From positions 1 to 53,854 of the forward strand of contig JAEWYO010000010.1 of NCBI GenBank assembly GCA_023395595.1: a stretch of DNA of 53,854 nucleotides, read 5' to 3'. This DNA comes from Bacillota bacterium. Lineage in GTDB: Bacteria; Bacillota; Clostridia; Christensenellales; CAG-138. Position numbers and translations under genes: made by a program. Each line of letters begins with the position of its first letter. The stretch's first letter is position 1. Positions 24,223-31,438 of the stretch are shown piece after piece. The notes beneath the pieces were generated by a model. That model was not told where the DNA came from, made no database searches, and saw nothing but the letters and a program-made list of their open reading frames with translations.

Positions 24223-24251
24223 TTGCAAAACGAAAAAACCCGTGGTACGAT
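24223..24251 (+). promoter_or_regulatory. Promoter of the FMN-riboswitch transcript
   Basis: TTGCAA (24223-24228), 17 bases, TACGAT (24246-24251), about 45 bases upstream of the riboswitch. Confidence 0.7.
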
Positions 24252-24298
24252 AGGCGCACAACGGTAGAGATACCGTACGATGACAATTGAAGAAGATT

Positions 24299-24452
24299 CA
24301 GCTTCGGGGCGGGGTGCAGATTCCCCACCGGCGGTGAAGCGGCCAAAGAGCCGACAAGCCCGCGAACCGCGCAAGCGGCCGAGACGGTAAAAATCCGTTG
24401 CCGACGGTAAGTAGACGAGAAAATCTCGCTACAAGTCCGGATGAAAGAAGCA
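24299..24452 (+). ncRNA. FMN riboswitch (RFN element)
   Basis: The conserved blocks are in order: TTCGGGGCGGGGTGCAGATT, TCCCCACCGGCGGT, AGCCCGCGA, the CCGACGGT stretch and the closing AGTCCGGATGAAAGAAG. This is the FMN aptamer. It is followed by a strong terminator and then by the riboflavin transporter gene ribU, so FMN binding should stop transcription when flavin is plentiful. Confidence 0.95.
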
Positions 24453-24472
24453 AATGCCAGCTTTGGCTTTGT

Positions 24473-24507
24473 AAAACCCCGTGCGTTTGATTCACGGGGT
24501 TTTTTCT
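24473..24507 (+). terminator. Riboswitch expression-platform terminator
   Basis: AAAACCCCGTG (24473-24483) pairs with CACGGGGTTTT (24493-24503) and is followed by more T. It lies between the FMN aptamer and ribU. Confidence 0.9.
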
Positions 24508-24568
24508 TTTGCAGGAAACAATCTCGAACGGATCAACTTGCATCGCAACGATTCGGGAGGACAACAAC

Positions 24569-25144
24569 ATGAAACAAAGAACTTACATCGACCGCATGGT
24601 CAAGCTCGGTATGCTCACCGCGCTCTCCATCATCCTCGTCTACGCCATCCATTTCCCGATTTTCCCGGCGGCGGCCTATCTGGAATATGACATGGCGGAT
24701 GTGCCGATTCTGATCGGAACCTTTCTCTATGGCCCGTGGTGGGGGCTTGCGCTCACGGCGATTGTCAGCCTGCTGCAATGGTTGCTCGTCTCTCCGCAGA
24801 GCCTGTGGGTCGGTGCCGTGATGCACTTTTGCGCGACGGGTTCGTATGTGATTGCGGCGGGGCTGCTCTATTCGCGCAACAAAACGCGCAACATGGCGCT
24901 GATCGGCATGGCGATTGGCGCGGTGCTGCAAACGCTGATGATGATCCCCATGAACCTGATCTTCACGGTGCATTTTTTCGGCGTCCCGCGCGAGGCGGTG
25001 ATTGCGCTGCTGCCGACGGCGATCATTCCGTTTAACGCCATCAAGACGGTCGCAAACTCGATTATCACGTTTTTGCTCTACAAGCGCGTGGCGAAGCTGC
25101 TGGAACGGGATATCGTCAAGGCAAGAACGCTCCCGAACGAGTGA
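24569..25144 (+). CDS. ribU: Riboflavin ECF transporter substrate-binding subunit
   Basis: This 191-residue membrane protein has five or six helices. LGMLTALSIILVYAIHFPIFPAAAYLEYDMADVPILIGTFLYGP is the RibU signature region that holds riboflavin; FLYGPWWGLALTAIVSLLQW and the later IPFNAIKTVANSIITFLLYK also fit. It captures riboflavin and works with the shared ECF module (EcfT, EcfA, EcfA'), which is not in this window. The start at 24569 is preceded by GGGAGGAC. The FMN riboswitch directly upstream supports both the assignment and its regulation. Confidence 0.95.
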   Translation: MKQRTYIDRMVKLGMLTALSIILVYAIHFPIFPAAAYLEYDMADVPILIGTFLYGPWWGLALTAIVSLLQWLLVSPQSLWVGAVMHFCATGSYVIAAGLLYSRNKTRNMALIGMAIGAVLQTLMMIPMNLIFTVHFFGVPREAVIALLPTAIIPFNAIKTVANSIITFLLYKRVAKLLERDIVKARTLPNE

Positions 25145-25211
25145 TTTTTCTTACTTTGGTCGTCTGTGCAGGCGGCGTGAAAAAAGATTGTATCAATTTA
25201 AATGAAACCCC

Positions 25212-25240
25212 TTGACGTTGTTCAAGAGTTGCGATAGTAT
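25212..25240 (+). promoter_or_regulatory. perR promoter
   Basis: TTGACG (25212-25217), 17 bases, TAGTAT (25235-25240). A dyad TAACA-N5-TGTTA (25244-25258) lies just downstream of the -10 and could be a PerR operator for autoregulation. Confidence 0.7.
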
Positions 25241-25261
25241 AAATAACAGTAATTGTTACTA

Positions 25262-25375
25262 TGTAGGAATCGAAAAACAGTTTTAACAGACAGCAAAAAG
25301 CTTGTTTATTCTGTAGGAATTTAGAAAGCAGTTTCTACAGACAACAAAAAGCGGGTTTATTCTGTAGAAATCTGT
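25262..25375 (+). repeat. Tandem repeat of 50-51 bases in the perR leader
   Basis: Units begin TGTAGGAAT at 25262 and 25312 and TGTAGAAAT at 25363 (partial). Shared parts include CAGTTT, ACAGACA, CAAAAAGC and GTTTATTC. Within unit 2, CTGTAG and CTACAG can pair as a hairpin. The array lies in the untranslated leader between the promoter and perR. Confidence 0.8.
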
Positions 25376-25437
25376 GTTTGTGTGTTTTCTGCTGGTTGCA
25401 AGACAAAAGTTTTATAGGACGAGAGGAATCATCATCC

Positions 25438-25833
25438 ATGCGGTATTCACACCAGCGGGAACGAATCTTTCGGGCCGTGTCGGAACGATGCGACCATCCA
25501 ACCGCAAACATGGTCTATGAACAGCTCAAGCTCGAAATGCCGCGCCTGAGCCTCGGCACCGTCTATCGCAACCTCAACCAGCTTGCGGATGCGGGTCGCC
25601 TCAAGAAAATTCCCCTTGCGGATGGTAGCTGCCGGTTCGACAAGACAAAGGAGTCGCATTCCCACATCGTCTGCGACGAATGCGGCGCGGTGGCGGATGC
25701 GCATCTGCCGTCGTTTGAATCGTTTGAGCACGCAATCGAGAACGAAACCGGCTATGAGCTGCGTTCCTACGATGTCGTGCTGCGCGGTTTGTGTCAGGAC
25801 TGCCGCTCTCGCGCGCAAAAACAAGCCGGCTGA
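25438..25833 (+). CDS. perR: Fur-family peroxide-sensing repressor PerR
   Basis: This 131-residue Fur-family regulator has an N-terminal winged helix (LSLGTVYRNLNQLADAGRLKK is the recognition region, about residues 38-58). The structural zinc site is four Cys (79, 82, 119, 122 in CDEC and CQDC). Residues matching the PerR metal sensor are His20, Asp68, His74, His76 and Asp87; Asp at the last position is characteristic of PerR rather than Fur. It probably represses peroxide-defence genes until oxidised at its histidines. Rubrerythrin lies just downstream. The start at 25438 has GAGAGGAAT upstream; the longer open frame is less likely. Confidence 0.9.
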   Translation: MRYSHQRERIFRAVSERCDHPTANMVYEQLKLEMPRLSLGTVYRNLNQLADAGRLKKIPLADGSCRFDKTKESHSHIVCDECGAVADAHLPSFESFEHAIENETGYELRSYDVVLRGLCQDCRSRAQKQAG

Positions 25834-25955
25834 GCCGGGCGGCTCTGCCAAGATGTGCTGGGCTGTCAAACGGATTGATACATATCATAGTTTTCCAAAG
25901 GGAGCTGCCCGAAGAAACATGCACTCAATGACTGAAAAACAGGAGGATCACAACG

Positions 25956-26495
25956 ATGGAACTCAAAGGAAGCAAGACGGAACAGAATCTTCAGACGGCG
26001 TTTGCGGGCGAATCGCAGGCCAGAAACAAGTATACCTATTTTGCATCGGTCGCCAAGAAAGCGGGCTTTGAGCAGATTTCCGCAATCTTTGCCGAAACCG
26101 CAGACAACGAGAAAGAACACGCGAAGATGTGGTTCAAGGCGCTCCACGGCGGCGAACTGCCCAGCCTGGACGAAGCGCTGAAGATGGCCGCTGAAGGCGA
26201 ACACTACGAGTGGACCGAGATGTACAAAGAATTCTCCGAAACCGCGAAGGCGGAAGGTTTCGACAAGCTGGCATATCAGTTTGCCGCGGTTGCCGAGATT
26301 GAGAAGAGCCACGAGGATCGCTACAACAAGCTTTCCGCGAACCTCAAGGACGGCAAAGTGTATGAGAAGGACGGCAAGGTCGTCTGGCAGTGCCGTAACT
26401 GCGGGTATCTCTATGAAGGCACCAAAGCGCCGGAGGTTTGCCCCGTCTGCGCGCACCCGAAGGCTTTCTTCGAACTGCGTTCGGTCAACTACTAA
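25956..26495 (+). CDS. rbr: Rubrerythrin
   Basis: This 179-residue non-haem iron protein reduces hydrogen peroxide in anaerobes. The N-terminal four-helix di-iron domain has Glu19, the ExxH pairs E52/H55 and E116/H119, and neighbouring Glu ligands. The C-terminal rubredoxin domain (about residues 142-179) has CRNCG and CPVCAHP (Cys146, 149, 162, 165). All iron ligands look intact and the length is usual. The SD AGGAGG is well placed. It lies 122 bases after perR in the same direction and is the probable target or operon partner of PerR. Confidence 0.97.
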   Translation: MELKGSKTEQNLQTAFAGESQARNKYTYFASVAKKAGFEQISAIFAETADNEKEHAKMWFKALHGGELPSLDEALKMAAEGEHYEWTEMYKEFSETAKAEGFDKLAYQFAAVAEIEKSHEDRYNKLSANLKDGKVYEKDGKVVWQCRNCGYLYEGTKAPEVCPVCAHPKAFFELRSVNY

Positions 26496-26578
26496 GTTTT
26501 TGAAAAAGATTGGTTGAGCGGAACGAAAACGGGTTTCCTCCGCGCGGCCAATGAAAGCAAGCTCAATTGCTGATTGAT

Positions 26579-26621
26579 ACAAACCGGCGGTTTACAGATT
26601 TTGTGAGCCGTCGTTTTGTTT
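26579..26621 (+). repeat. 43-base hairpin repeat, copy A
   Basis: It starts ACAAACCGGCGGTTTACAGA and ends GAGCCGTCGTTTTGTTT. The two halves are imperfect complements, so it can act as the rubrerythrin terminator. A second copy lies at 26698. Confidence 0.8.
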
Positions 26622-26697
26622 TAACTGGTTGAAGTCTCTTTCCCGTAAGAAACGCAAAGAATCGCAAGGTTGCTATCCGCATTTTTAAATGGATCAG

Positions 26698-26740
26698 ACA
26701 AACCGGCGGTTTACAGAATCTGTGAGCCGTCGTTTTGTTT
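26698..26740 (+). repeat. 43-base hairpin repeat, copy B
   Basis: It is nearly identical to copy A, with two differences in the loop, 119 bases downstream in the same orientation. Confidence 0.8.
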
Positions 26741-26825
26741 ACCGGATTTTGGAGTGCAGTTCGCGCGAAAATACAAGGGAAACCTGCTGGAAAAGCGGCG
26801 AAGAATCCGTTAAAATAATCGTTGT

Positions 26826-26852
26826 TAGCACTCTCGCTCGTTTGATGCTAAA
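26826..26852. promoter_or_regulatory. CIRCE-like operator upstream of lon
   Basis: TTAGCACTC, nine bases, then TGATGCTAA. This matches the HrcA operator TTAGCACTC-N9-GAGTGCTAA at 15 of 18 arm positions with exact spacing. TAAAAT at 26811-26816 may be the -10 just upstream. Confidence 0.55.
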
Positions 26853-27105
26853 AGTTCACAGTCTTGTGGTTGTGGCGTTACAATATGCCCGTATCCGTGT
26901 TTGCAATGGCGAATATCAGCCGCTATACTGAAAATACAATCCATGAACATGGGACTCTTATCAACGGAATTCGTTCTATGTGTTGCAAGATGCAGAACGA
27001 AGACCAAGACTGTAAGAATTCACCCGTGGATACAGGGAAACGATAGGAATCAATAGGAAATCAAGGGGAATAAAAATCCAACCCCCTGATGGAGGTGAAA
27101 ACAGG

Positions 27106-29481
27106 ATGGAACTGCATGGAATCGTAACGCTGCCCGTCATCCCGCTGCGCGGAATCGCGGTGCTGCCAAACGAAGTGATGCATTGCGATATCGGACGGAA
27201 AAAGACCCTATCCGCCATGGAGCAGGCGCTTTCTGACGAGGGGTATGCCCTCTTTGTTTCGCAAAAAAACGCAAAAGTAGTCGATGTCACGCCGGAGGAT
27301 CTCTACTCCGTCGGCACCATCTGCCGTATCCGGCAGGTGTTCCGCATCCAAAACGATACGGTACATCTTCTGGTGACCGGTGTTGCGCGCGCAAGAATTG
27401 CAAACGTGATCTCTGAAAACCCGCACTATACCGCGCAGGTGGAGGTCATTGAGGATGTCGAGCCGGACGAATTCACGGCGGAAGCCCTGCGCCGCAGGCT
27501 CAGCGAAGGCTTCACCGACCACGCGGGTCAGCGCGACCGCCTGACGCAGGATCAAAAAGACGCGGTGCTCGCGCTTCCGACGCTTTCTGAACTCACGGAT
27601 GCGATCGCCCAGCATGTGGTCAGCAAGCTGGAAGACAAGCAAAAGCTCATCGAGCAGACGGATCTTGTCTCCCGCGCGGCAAACCTGCTCGGAATCATCG
27701 AAAACGAACTGCTCGTGATGCAGGTGGATCGCCGCATCGCAGGCAAGATCAAAGCCGCCGTTGAGCGCAACCAGAAGGAGTTTGTCCTGCGTGAGCAGCT
27801 CAAGGCCGTTCAGGAAGAGCTTGGCGAAGGTGAGGACGACGCGTTGGACGCCTATCGCGAACGCGCGGAGAAGAAAAATCTCCCGCCGGAGGTGCGAAAG
27901 GCGCTCAACAAACAGCTTGACCGCTTTGCAACGTTACCCGGTGGCTCGCACGAGGCGCCGATGGCGCAGGCGTATATCGAGTTGATTCTCGATTTGCCCT
28001 GGACGGAGGAAACGGTGGATAACCTCGACCTTGCGCATGCAAAGTCGATTCTCGACCGCGATCACTTCGGCATGGAGAAGGTCAAGACACGCATCATCGA
28101 AACCCTCGCCGTACAGCGGTTGACCAACAATCCGCAAGGGCAGATTCTCTGCTTGGTTGGCCCTCCGGGCGTTGGCAAAACGTCCATCGTGCGCGGCATC
28201 GCGGAGGCGATGGGACGCAAGTTCGTCCGCATGAGCCTCGGCGGCGTGCATGACGAGGCGGAGATTCGCGGACACCGGCGCACCTACATCGGCGCGCAAC
28301 CCGGCCGCGTGATCGAGGCCATGCGCAAGAGCGGCTCGGTCAATCCCGTGCTGCTGTTTGATGAAATCGACAAACTCGGCAAGGATATGCGCGGAGACCC
28401 GTCCAGCGCGATGCTGGAGGTGCTCGACAGTGCGCAGAACTTCGCGTTCACGGATCACTTCCTCGAACTGCCGTATGACCTGAGCCACGCGATGATGATC
28501 ACCACCGCGAACGACGCAAGCTCGATTCCGCGTCCGCTGCTGGATCGCATGGAGCTCATCGAGGTGCCGAGCTATCTCTTCGACGAAAAGGTCGAAATCG
28601 CCCGCTGCCACCTGCTGCCCAAGCAGATGGAAAAACACGGGCTCAAGAAAGCGAACCTTCGTGTGAGCGACGCGGCACTTGGCATCCTCATCGGCGGGTA
28701 TACCCGCGAGGCGGGTGTGCGCGAACTCGAACGCGTGATTGCAAGCGTTTGCCGCAAGGCCGCCTGCGACCTCGCGGAAGGCAAGACGCGCATCACCCTC
28801 ACCGAGAGCCGGATCACCGAATGGCTTGGACCGCAGAAGTTCAAAAAGAGCGAACCGCTGCGCCCGAATACGGTCGGCGTGGTCACGGGCCTTGCATGGA
28901 CGAGCGTCGGCGGCGAAACGCTGGAGGTTGAGAGTGCGGCGGTGCCCGGCAAAGGCATCCTGCAACTCACGGGGCAACTCGGCGACGTGATGCAGGAATC
29001 CGCAAAAGCTGCGATGACCTATGTCCGCGCGAACACCGCGCGATTCGGCATCGATCCTTCGTTCCTCGAAACGCTGGATGTCCACATCCACGTGCCGGAA
29101 GGCGCTGTGCCGAAGGATGGTCCTTCCGCGGGCGTTGCGATGGCGACGGCGCTGGTCTCTGCGCTCACCGGTATTCCGGTCAAGAGCACGGTCGCGATGA
29201 CGGGTGAAGTCACCCTGCGCGGGCGTGTACTGCCGATTGGCGGCCTGCGCGAGAAGCTGCTTGCCGCTGTACGCGCGGGTGTTGACCGCGTCGTGCTGCC
29301 CAAGGCAAACAGGGAAGACCTCTATGACGTGCCGGCGGATATCAAAGGCGCGCTGAAGATCGACTTTGCAGAGACGGTGGACGACGTGCTGAACGTTGCG
29401 CTCACCATGCACCCGCACGGAACGGAACCCCGGCTGAACCTGCCGGGACTGGATATCACACATGAAGCAGTTCGCCATTAA
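27106..29481 (+). CDS. lon: ATP-dependent protease Lon
   Basis: This 791-residue LonA protease degrades misfolded and regulatory proteins. The N-terminal substrate-binding domain (about 1-200) begins LPVIPLRGIAVLPNEVMH. The AAA+ domain has Walker A GPPGVGKTS near residue 350, and FDEIDKLG follows. The proteolytic domain has the catalytic serine in PKDGPSAGVAMATAL (Ser674) and the lysine in the following block GLREKLLAAVRAGV. All key residues are kept. The SD is GGAGGTG. It overlaps the start of engB by 20 bases, the same gene order as lonA-ysxC in Bacillus. A CIRCE-like site upstream suggests heat control. Confidence 0.97.
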   Translation: MELHGIVTLPVIPLRGIAVLPNEVMHCDIGRKKTLSAMEQALSDEGYALFVSQKNAKVVDVTPEDLYSVGTICRIRQVFRIQNDTVHLLVTGVARARIANVISENPHYTAQVEVIEDVEPDEFTAEALRRRLSEGFTDHAGQRDRLTQDQKDAVLALPTLSELTDAIAQHVVSKLEDKQKLIEQTDLVSRAANLLGIIENELLVMQVDRRIAGKIKAAVERNQKEFVLREQLKAVQEELGEGEDDALDAYRERAEKKNLPPEVRKALNKQLDRFATLPGGSHEAPMAQAYIELILDLPWTEETVDNLDLAHAKSILDRDHFGMEKVKTRIIETLAVQRLTNNPQGQILCLVGPPGVGKTSIVRGIAEAMGRKFVRMSLGGVHDEAEIRGHRRTYIGAQPGRVIEAMRKSGSVNPVLLFDEIDKLGKDMRGDPSSAMLEVLDSAQNFAFTDHFLELPYDLSHAMMITTANDASSIPRPLLDRMELIEVPSYLFDEKVEIARCHLLPKQMEKHGLKKANLRVSDAALGILIGGYTREAGVRELERVIASVCRKAACDLAEGKTRITLTESRITEWLGPQKFKKSEPLRPNTVGVVTGLAWTSVGGETLEVESAAVPGKGILQLTGQLGDVMQESAKAAMTYVRANTARFGIDPSFLETLDVHIHVPEGAVPKDGPSAGVAMATALVSALTGIPVKSTVAMTGEVTLRGRVLPIGGLREKLLAAVRAGVDRVVLPKANREDLYDVPADIKGALKIDFAETVDDVLNVALTMHPHGTEPRLNLPGLDITHEAVRH

Positions 29482-30163
29482 TCAAGCATCGTTTGTCACA
29501 AGCGTTGGGCAGGGTCAAGCATACCCTGCCCCGCTTGCGTGCGAAATCGCGGTCGTTGGACGCAGCAACGTCGGCAAAAGCAGCCTCATCAACTGCCTGA
29601 CGAACAACGGTAAACTCGCGAAAACCTCCCAAACGCCGGGCAAGACACGTTTGGTCAACTATTTTCTGCTCAACAATGCGTTTTATCTTGTCGATCTGCC
29701 GGGCTATGGCTTTGCAAAGCGCAGTAAGGACGAGCAGACGGAGTGGGGCGATTTGATCGGCGGCTATATGCAAAGCGGGCGGCCGAAGCACCTGTTTCTG
29801 CTGGTCGATATCCGCCATGAGCCCTCTCCGGAGGATCGGCAGATGTTCCAATGGACACTGCACGCGGGCGTTCCGTTTACCGTGGTCGCGACCAAGGCGG
29901 ACAAGATCAGCAAATCCCAGCGCGTCATCTCCGCCAACAAAGCGGCAAAACTCCTCGGCGCACCGGCGTTTGCAATTCCGTTTTCGGCGGAGGAAAAAAT
30001 CGGCAAGGATGCTCTGATCGAGCGCATCGGCCAGATTTTTGATGACGCAGAGGATCAGGCCAAGCGCGCCGTTGAGACGGAGCTTCTGTTTGCTTCCGCT
30101 GCCGAAGCGTTTGCCGAGATGGAAGAGGCGCAAGCGGACGAAACGGACAGCGCGGACGAATAA
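29462..30163 (+). CDS. engB: Ribosome biogenesis GTPase EngB/YsxC
   Basis: This GTPase, needed for late 50S assembly, is 233 residues long, about 30-40 longer than usual because of an acidic, Ala/Glu-rich C-terminal tail (AEAFAEMEEAQADETDSADE). GTP-binding motifs are G1 GRSNVGKSS (about residues 33-41), G3 DLPGYGFAK, G4 TKAD and G5 in FSAEE. The start lies inside the end of lon. The tail is unusual but low-complexity; its role is unknown. Confidence 0.95.
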   Translation: MKQFAINQASFVTSVGQGQAYPAPLACEIAVVGRSNVGKSSLINCLTNNGKLAKTSQTPGKTRLVNYFLLNNAFYLVDLPGYGFAKRSKDEQTEWGDLIGGYMQSGRPKHLFLLVDIRHEPSPEDRQMFQWTLHAGVPFTVVATKADKISKSQRVISANKAAKLLGAPAFAIPFSAEEKIGKDALIERIGQIFDDAEDQAKRAVETELLFASAAEAFAEMEEAQADETDSADE

Positions 30164-30190
30164 CAGCGCAAATCCGCGCGAACGGACGCA

Positions 30191-30217
30191 AAAAATGCCC
30201 GAATTGCGGGCAGTTTT
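30191..30217 (+). terminator. Possible terminator after engB
   Basis: TGCCCG (30196-30201) and CGGGCA (30207-30212) form a short stem followed by GTTTTC. The T run is short, so termination may be incomplete. Confidence 0.5.
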
Positions 30218-30236
30218 CATGAATATGAACTTTTCC

Positions 30237-30282
30237 TTGACATGCATAAAAAACTTTAGCATAATACCAAACGTAACGTTTG
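30237..30282 (+). promoter_or_regulatory. Strong promoter with a perfect operator-like dyad
   Basis: TTGACA (30237-30242), 17 bases, CATAAT (30260-30265). Three bases after the -10, CAAACGT-A-ACGTTTG (30268-30282) is a perfect 15-bp dyad covering the expected transcription start. This is the classic position for a repressor operator. Confidence 0.75.
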
Positions 30283-30306
30283 AAACCAAAGGCAGGGCGA
30301 GAAGCT

Positions 30307-30630
30307 ATGGCATTGCATAAGTGCCCGAAGTGTGAATTGAACTACATCCGCGAGGGTGAGGACTTTTGCGAAGTCTGCAAGCGCGAGATGAAGCGCGCGC
30401 AGGCGCATATCCGGCATTCTGAAGAGGAAAGCGAGGACGACGAAGTCGTTCTGTGCTCCGAGTGCGGCGAAGCACCCGCCGTGCGCGGCGGAGAGCTTTG
30501 CATCTCCTGCCTCAAAGAGAAGAAGCGTCAGGTCGAGCTGGAGAATGCCTCCGCCGTGCCGCCGGACGAAGAGTTTGACGACGAGGATTTGCTCGAAGAC
30601 GAGGAAGACCTCGACGCCGAAGAAGAGTAA
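30307..30630 (+). CDS. Acidic zinc-ribbon protein of unknown function
   Basis: This 107-residue protein has two pairs of CxxC: CPKC (6-9) with CEVC (22-25), and CSEC (about 51-54) with CISC (about 66-69), suggesting two zinc ribbons. The C-terminal third is very acidic (EEFDDEDLLEDEEDLDAEEE). No named family was recognised. Such small zinc-ribbon proteins with acidic tails often bind nucleic acid or RNA polymerase, but that is only an analogy. The start at 30307 has a weak SD; the frame is open from 30280. A strong promoter with a dyad operator drives it, and the metallophosphoesterase follows 45 bases later, so they may be co-expressed. Confidence 0.75.
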   Translation: MALHKCPKCELNYIREGEDFCEVCKREMKRAQAHIRHSEEESEDDEVVLCSECGEAPAVRGGELCISCLKEKKRQVELENASAVPPDEEFDDEDLLEDEEDLDAEEE

Positions 30631-30675
30631 GTAAAACAATCGCGCGGCAACGCGCAGACGGAGAGGAGCGGTTGG

Positions 30676-31362
30676 ATGCAGATTTACGCCATTGCGGACT
30701 TGCATCTCTCGCTCACTTCGGAAAAACCCATGGACGTGTTTGGCGAAGCCTGGCGCGGGCATGCGGAAAAATTGGAGCGGAACTGGCGAGAGCGCGTGCA
30801 AGCGGACGATCTCGTGCTGGTTCCCGGCGATATCAGTTGGGCAATGCAGCTTAGCGCCGCATTGCCCGATCTTTCGTTTATCGGCAATCTGCCCGGTAAA
30901 AAGATACTCTTAAAGGGAAATCACGACTATTGGTGGAGCGCCATTGGCAGGGTGCGATCCAATCTGCCGCAGGGCATGCGCGCGCTGCAGAACGATTCGA
31001 TTGTGGAAAACGGAATCGGCATCTGTGGCAGCCGCGGTTGGCTCTGTCCCGGCAGCAACAACTTCAACGCAGAGGACCAGAAGATCTATGCGCGGGAACT
31101 GGATCGCCTCTCGCTCTCGCTTGCCTCGCTGCCTGCGGTGGAGACGAAAATTGCGATGCTGCATTTTCCGCCGTTTACAGACAAGGAGAAGGGAAGCGGT
31201 TTCACCGAGCGGTTGGAACAGGCGGGCGTACAGATCGCGGTCTACGGACATCTGCACGGGGAAGCAAACCGCTACGCCTTCGAAGGTGAGCGAAACGGGG
31301 TTTTTTACCACTGCGTCGCGGCGGATAAGCTGGATTTTATGCCAAAGCTGATCTATGGGTAA
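30676..31362 (+). CDS. Calcineurin-like metallophosphoesterase
   Basis: This 228-residue enzyme has the full metallophosphoesterase motif set: IADLHLS (DxH, residues 6-8 region), VPGDISWAM (GDxxW), LKGNHDYWW (GNHD) and, near the C-terminus, YGHLHGE (GHxH), with MLHFPPFTD between. It should hydrolyse phosphomonoesters or diesters with two metal ions; the substrate is unknown. There is no signal peptide, so it is cytoplasmic. The SD GAGAGGAG is good. It is probably co-transcribed with the zinc-ribbon gene and ends at a strong bidirectional terminator. Confidence 0.88.
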   Translation: MQIYAIADLHLSLTSEKPMDVFGEAWRGHAEKLERNWRERVQADDLVLVPGDISWAMQLSAALPDLSFIGNLPGKKILLKGNHDYWWSAIGRVRSNLPQGMRALQNDSIVENGIGICGSRGWLCPGSNNFNAEDQKIYARELDRLSLSLASLPAVETKIAMLHFPPFTDKEKGSGFTERLEQAGVQIAVYGHLHGEANRYAFEGERNGVFYHCVAADKLDFMPKLIYG

Positions 31363-31387
31363 ATGCAAAACGAAAGAAACTCAAAAA

Positions 31388-31420
31388 CAAACGCCCATCT
31401 GTACAGATGGGCGTTTTGCT
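31388..31420. terminator. Bidirectional terminator
   Basis: The perfect palindrome with arms AACGCCCATCTG and CAGATGGGCGTT (31390-31401, 31404-31415) has a TA loop, A residues before it and T residues after it. It serves convergent genes. Confidence 0.9.
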
Positions 31421-31438
31421 AACTGGATTCTTGCGATG

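Larger units (their letters stand above)
26496..27105. other. Gap between rubrerythrin and lon
   Basis: This 610-base gap contains two copies of a 43-base hairpin repeat (26579 and 26698) and a CIRCE-like inverted repeat (26826-26852) with a possible promoter just upstream. About 250 bases of leader follow before lon, in which I recognise nothing. A small open frame (26689-26931) runs through the repeat and CIRCE site and is not a convincing gene. Confidence 0.6.

Noticed and set aside
25262..25375. CRISPR array
   Set aside because: Only 2.3 units, contiguous without unique spacers, no cas genes.
27934..29478. 514-codon open frame on the - strand opposite lon
   Set aside because: It mirrors the coding frame of lon; long antisense frames are common in GC-rich genes. 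No SD and no recognisable domain.
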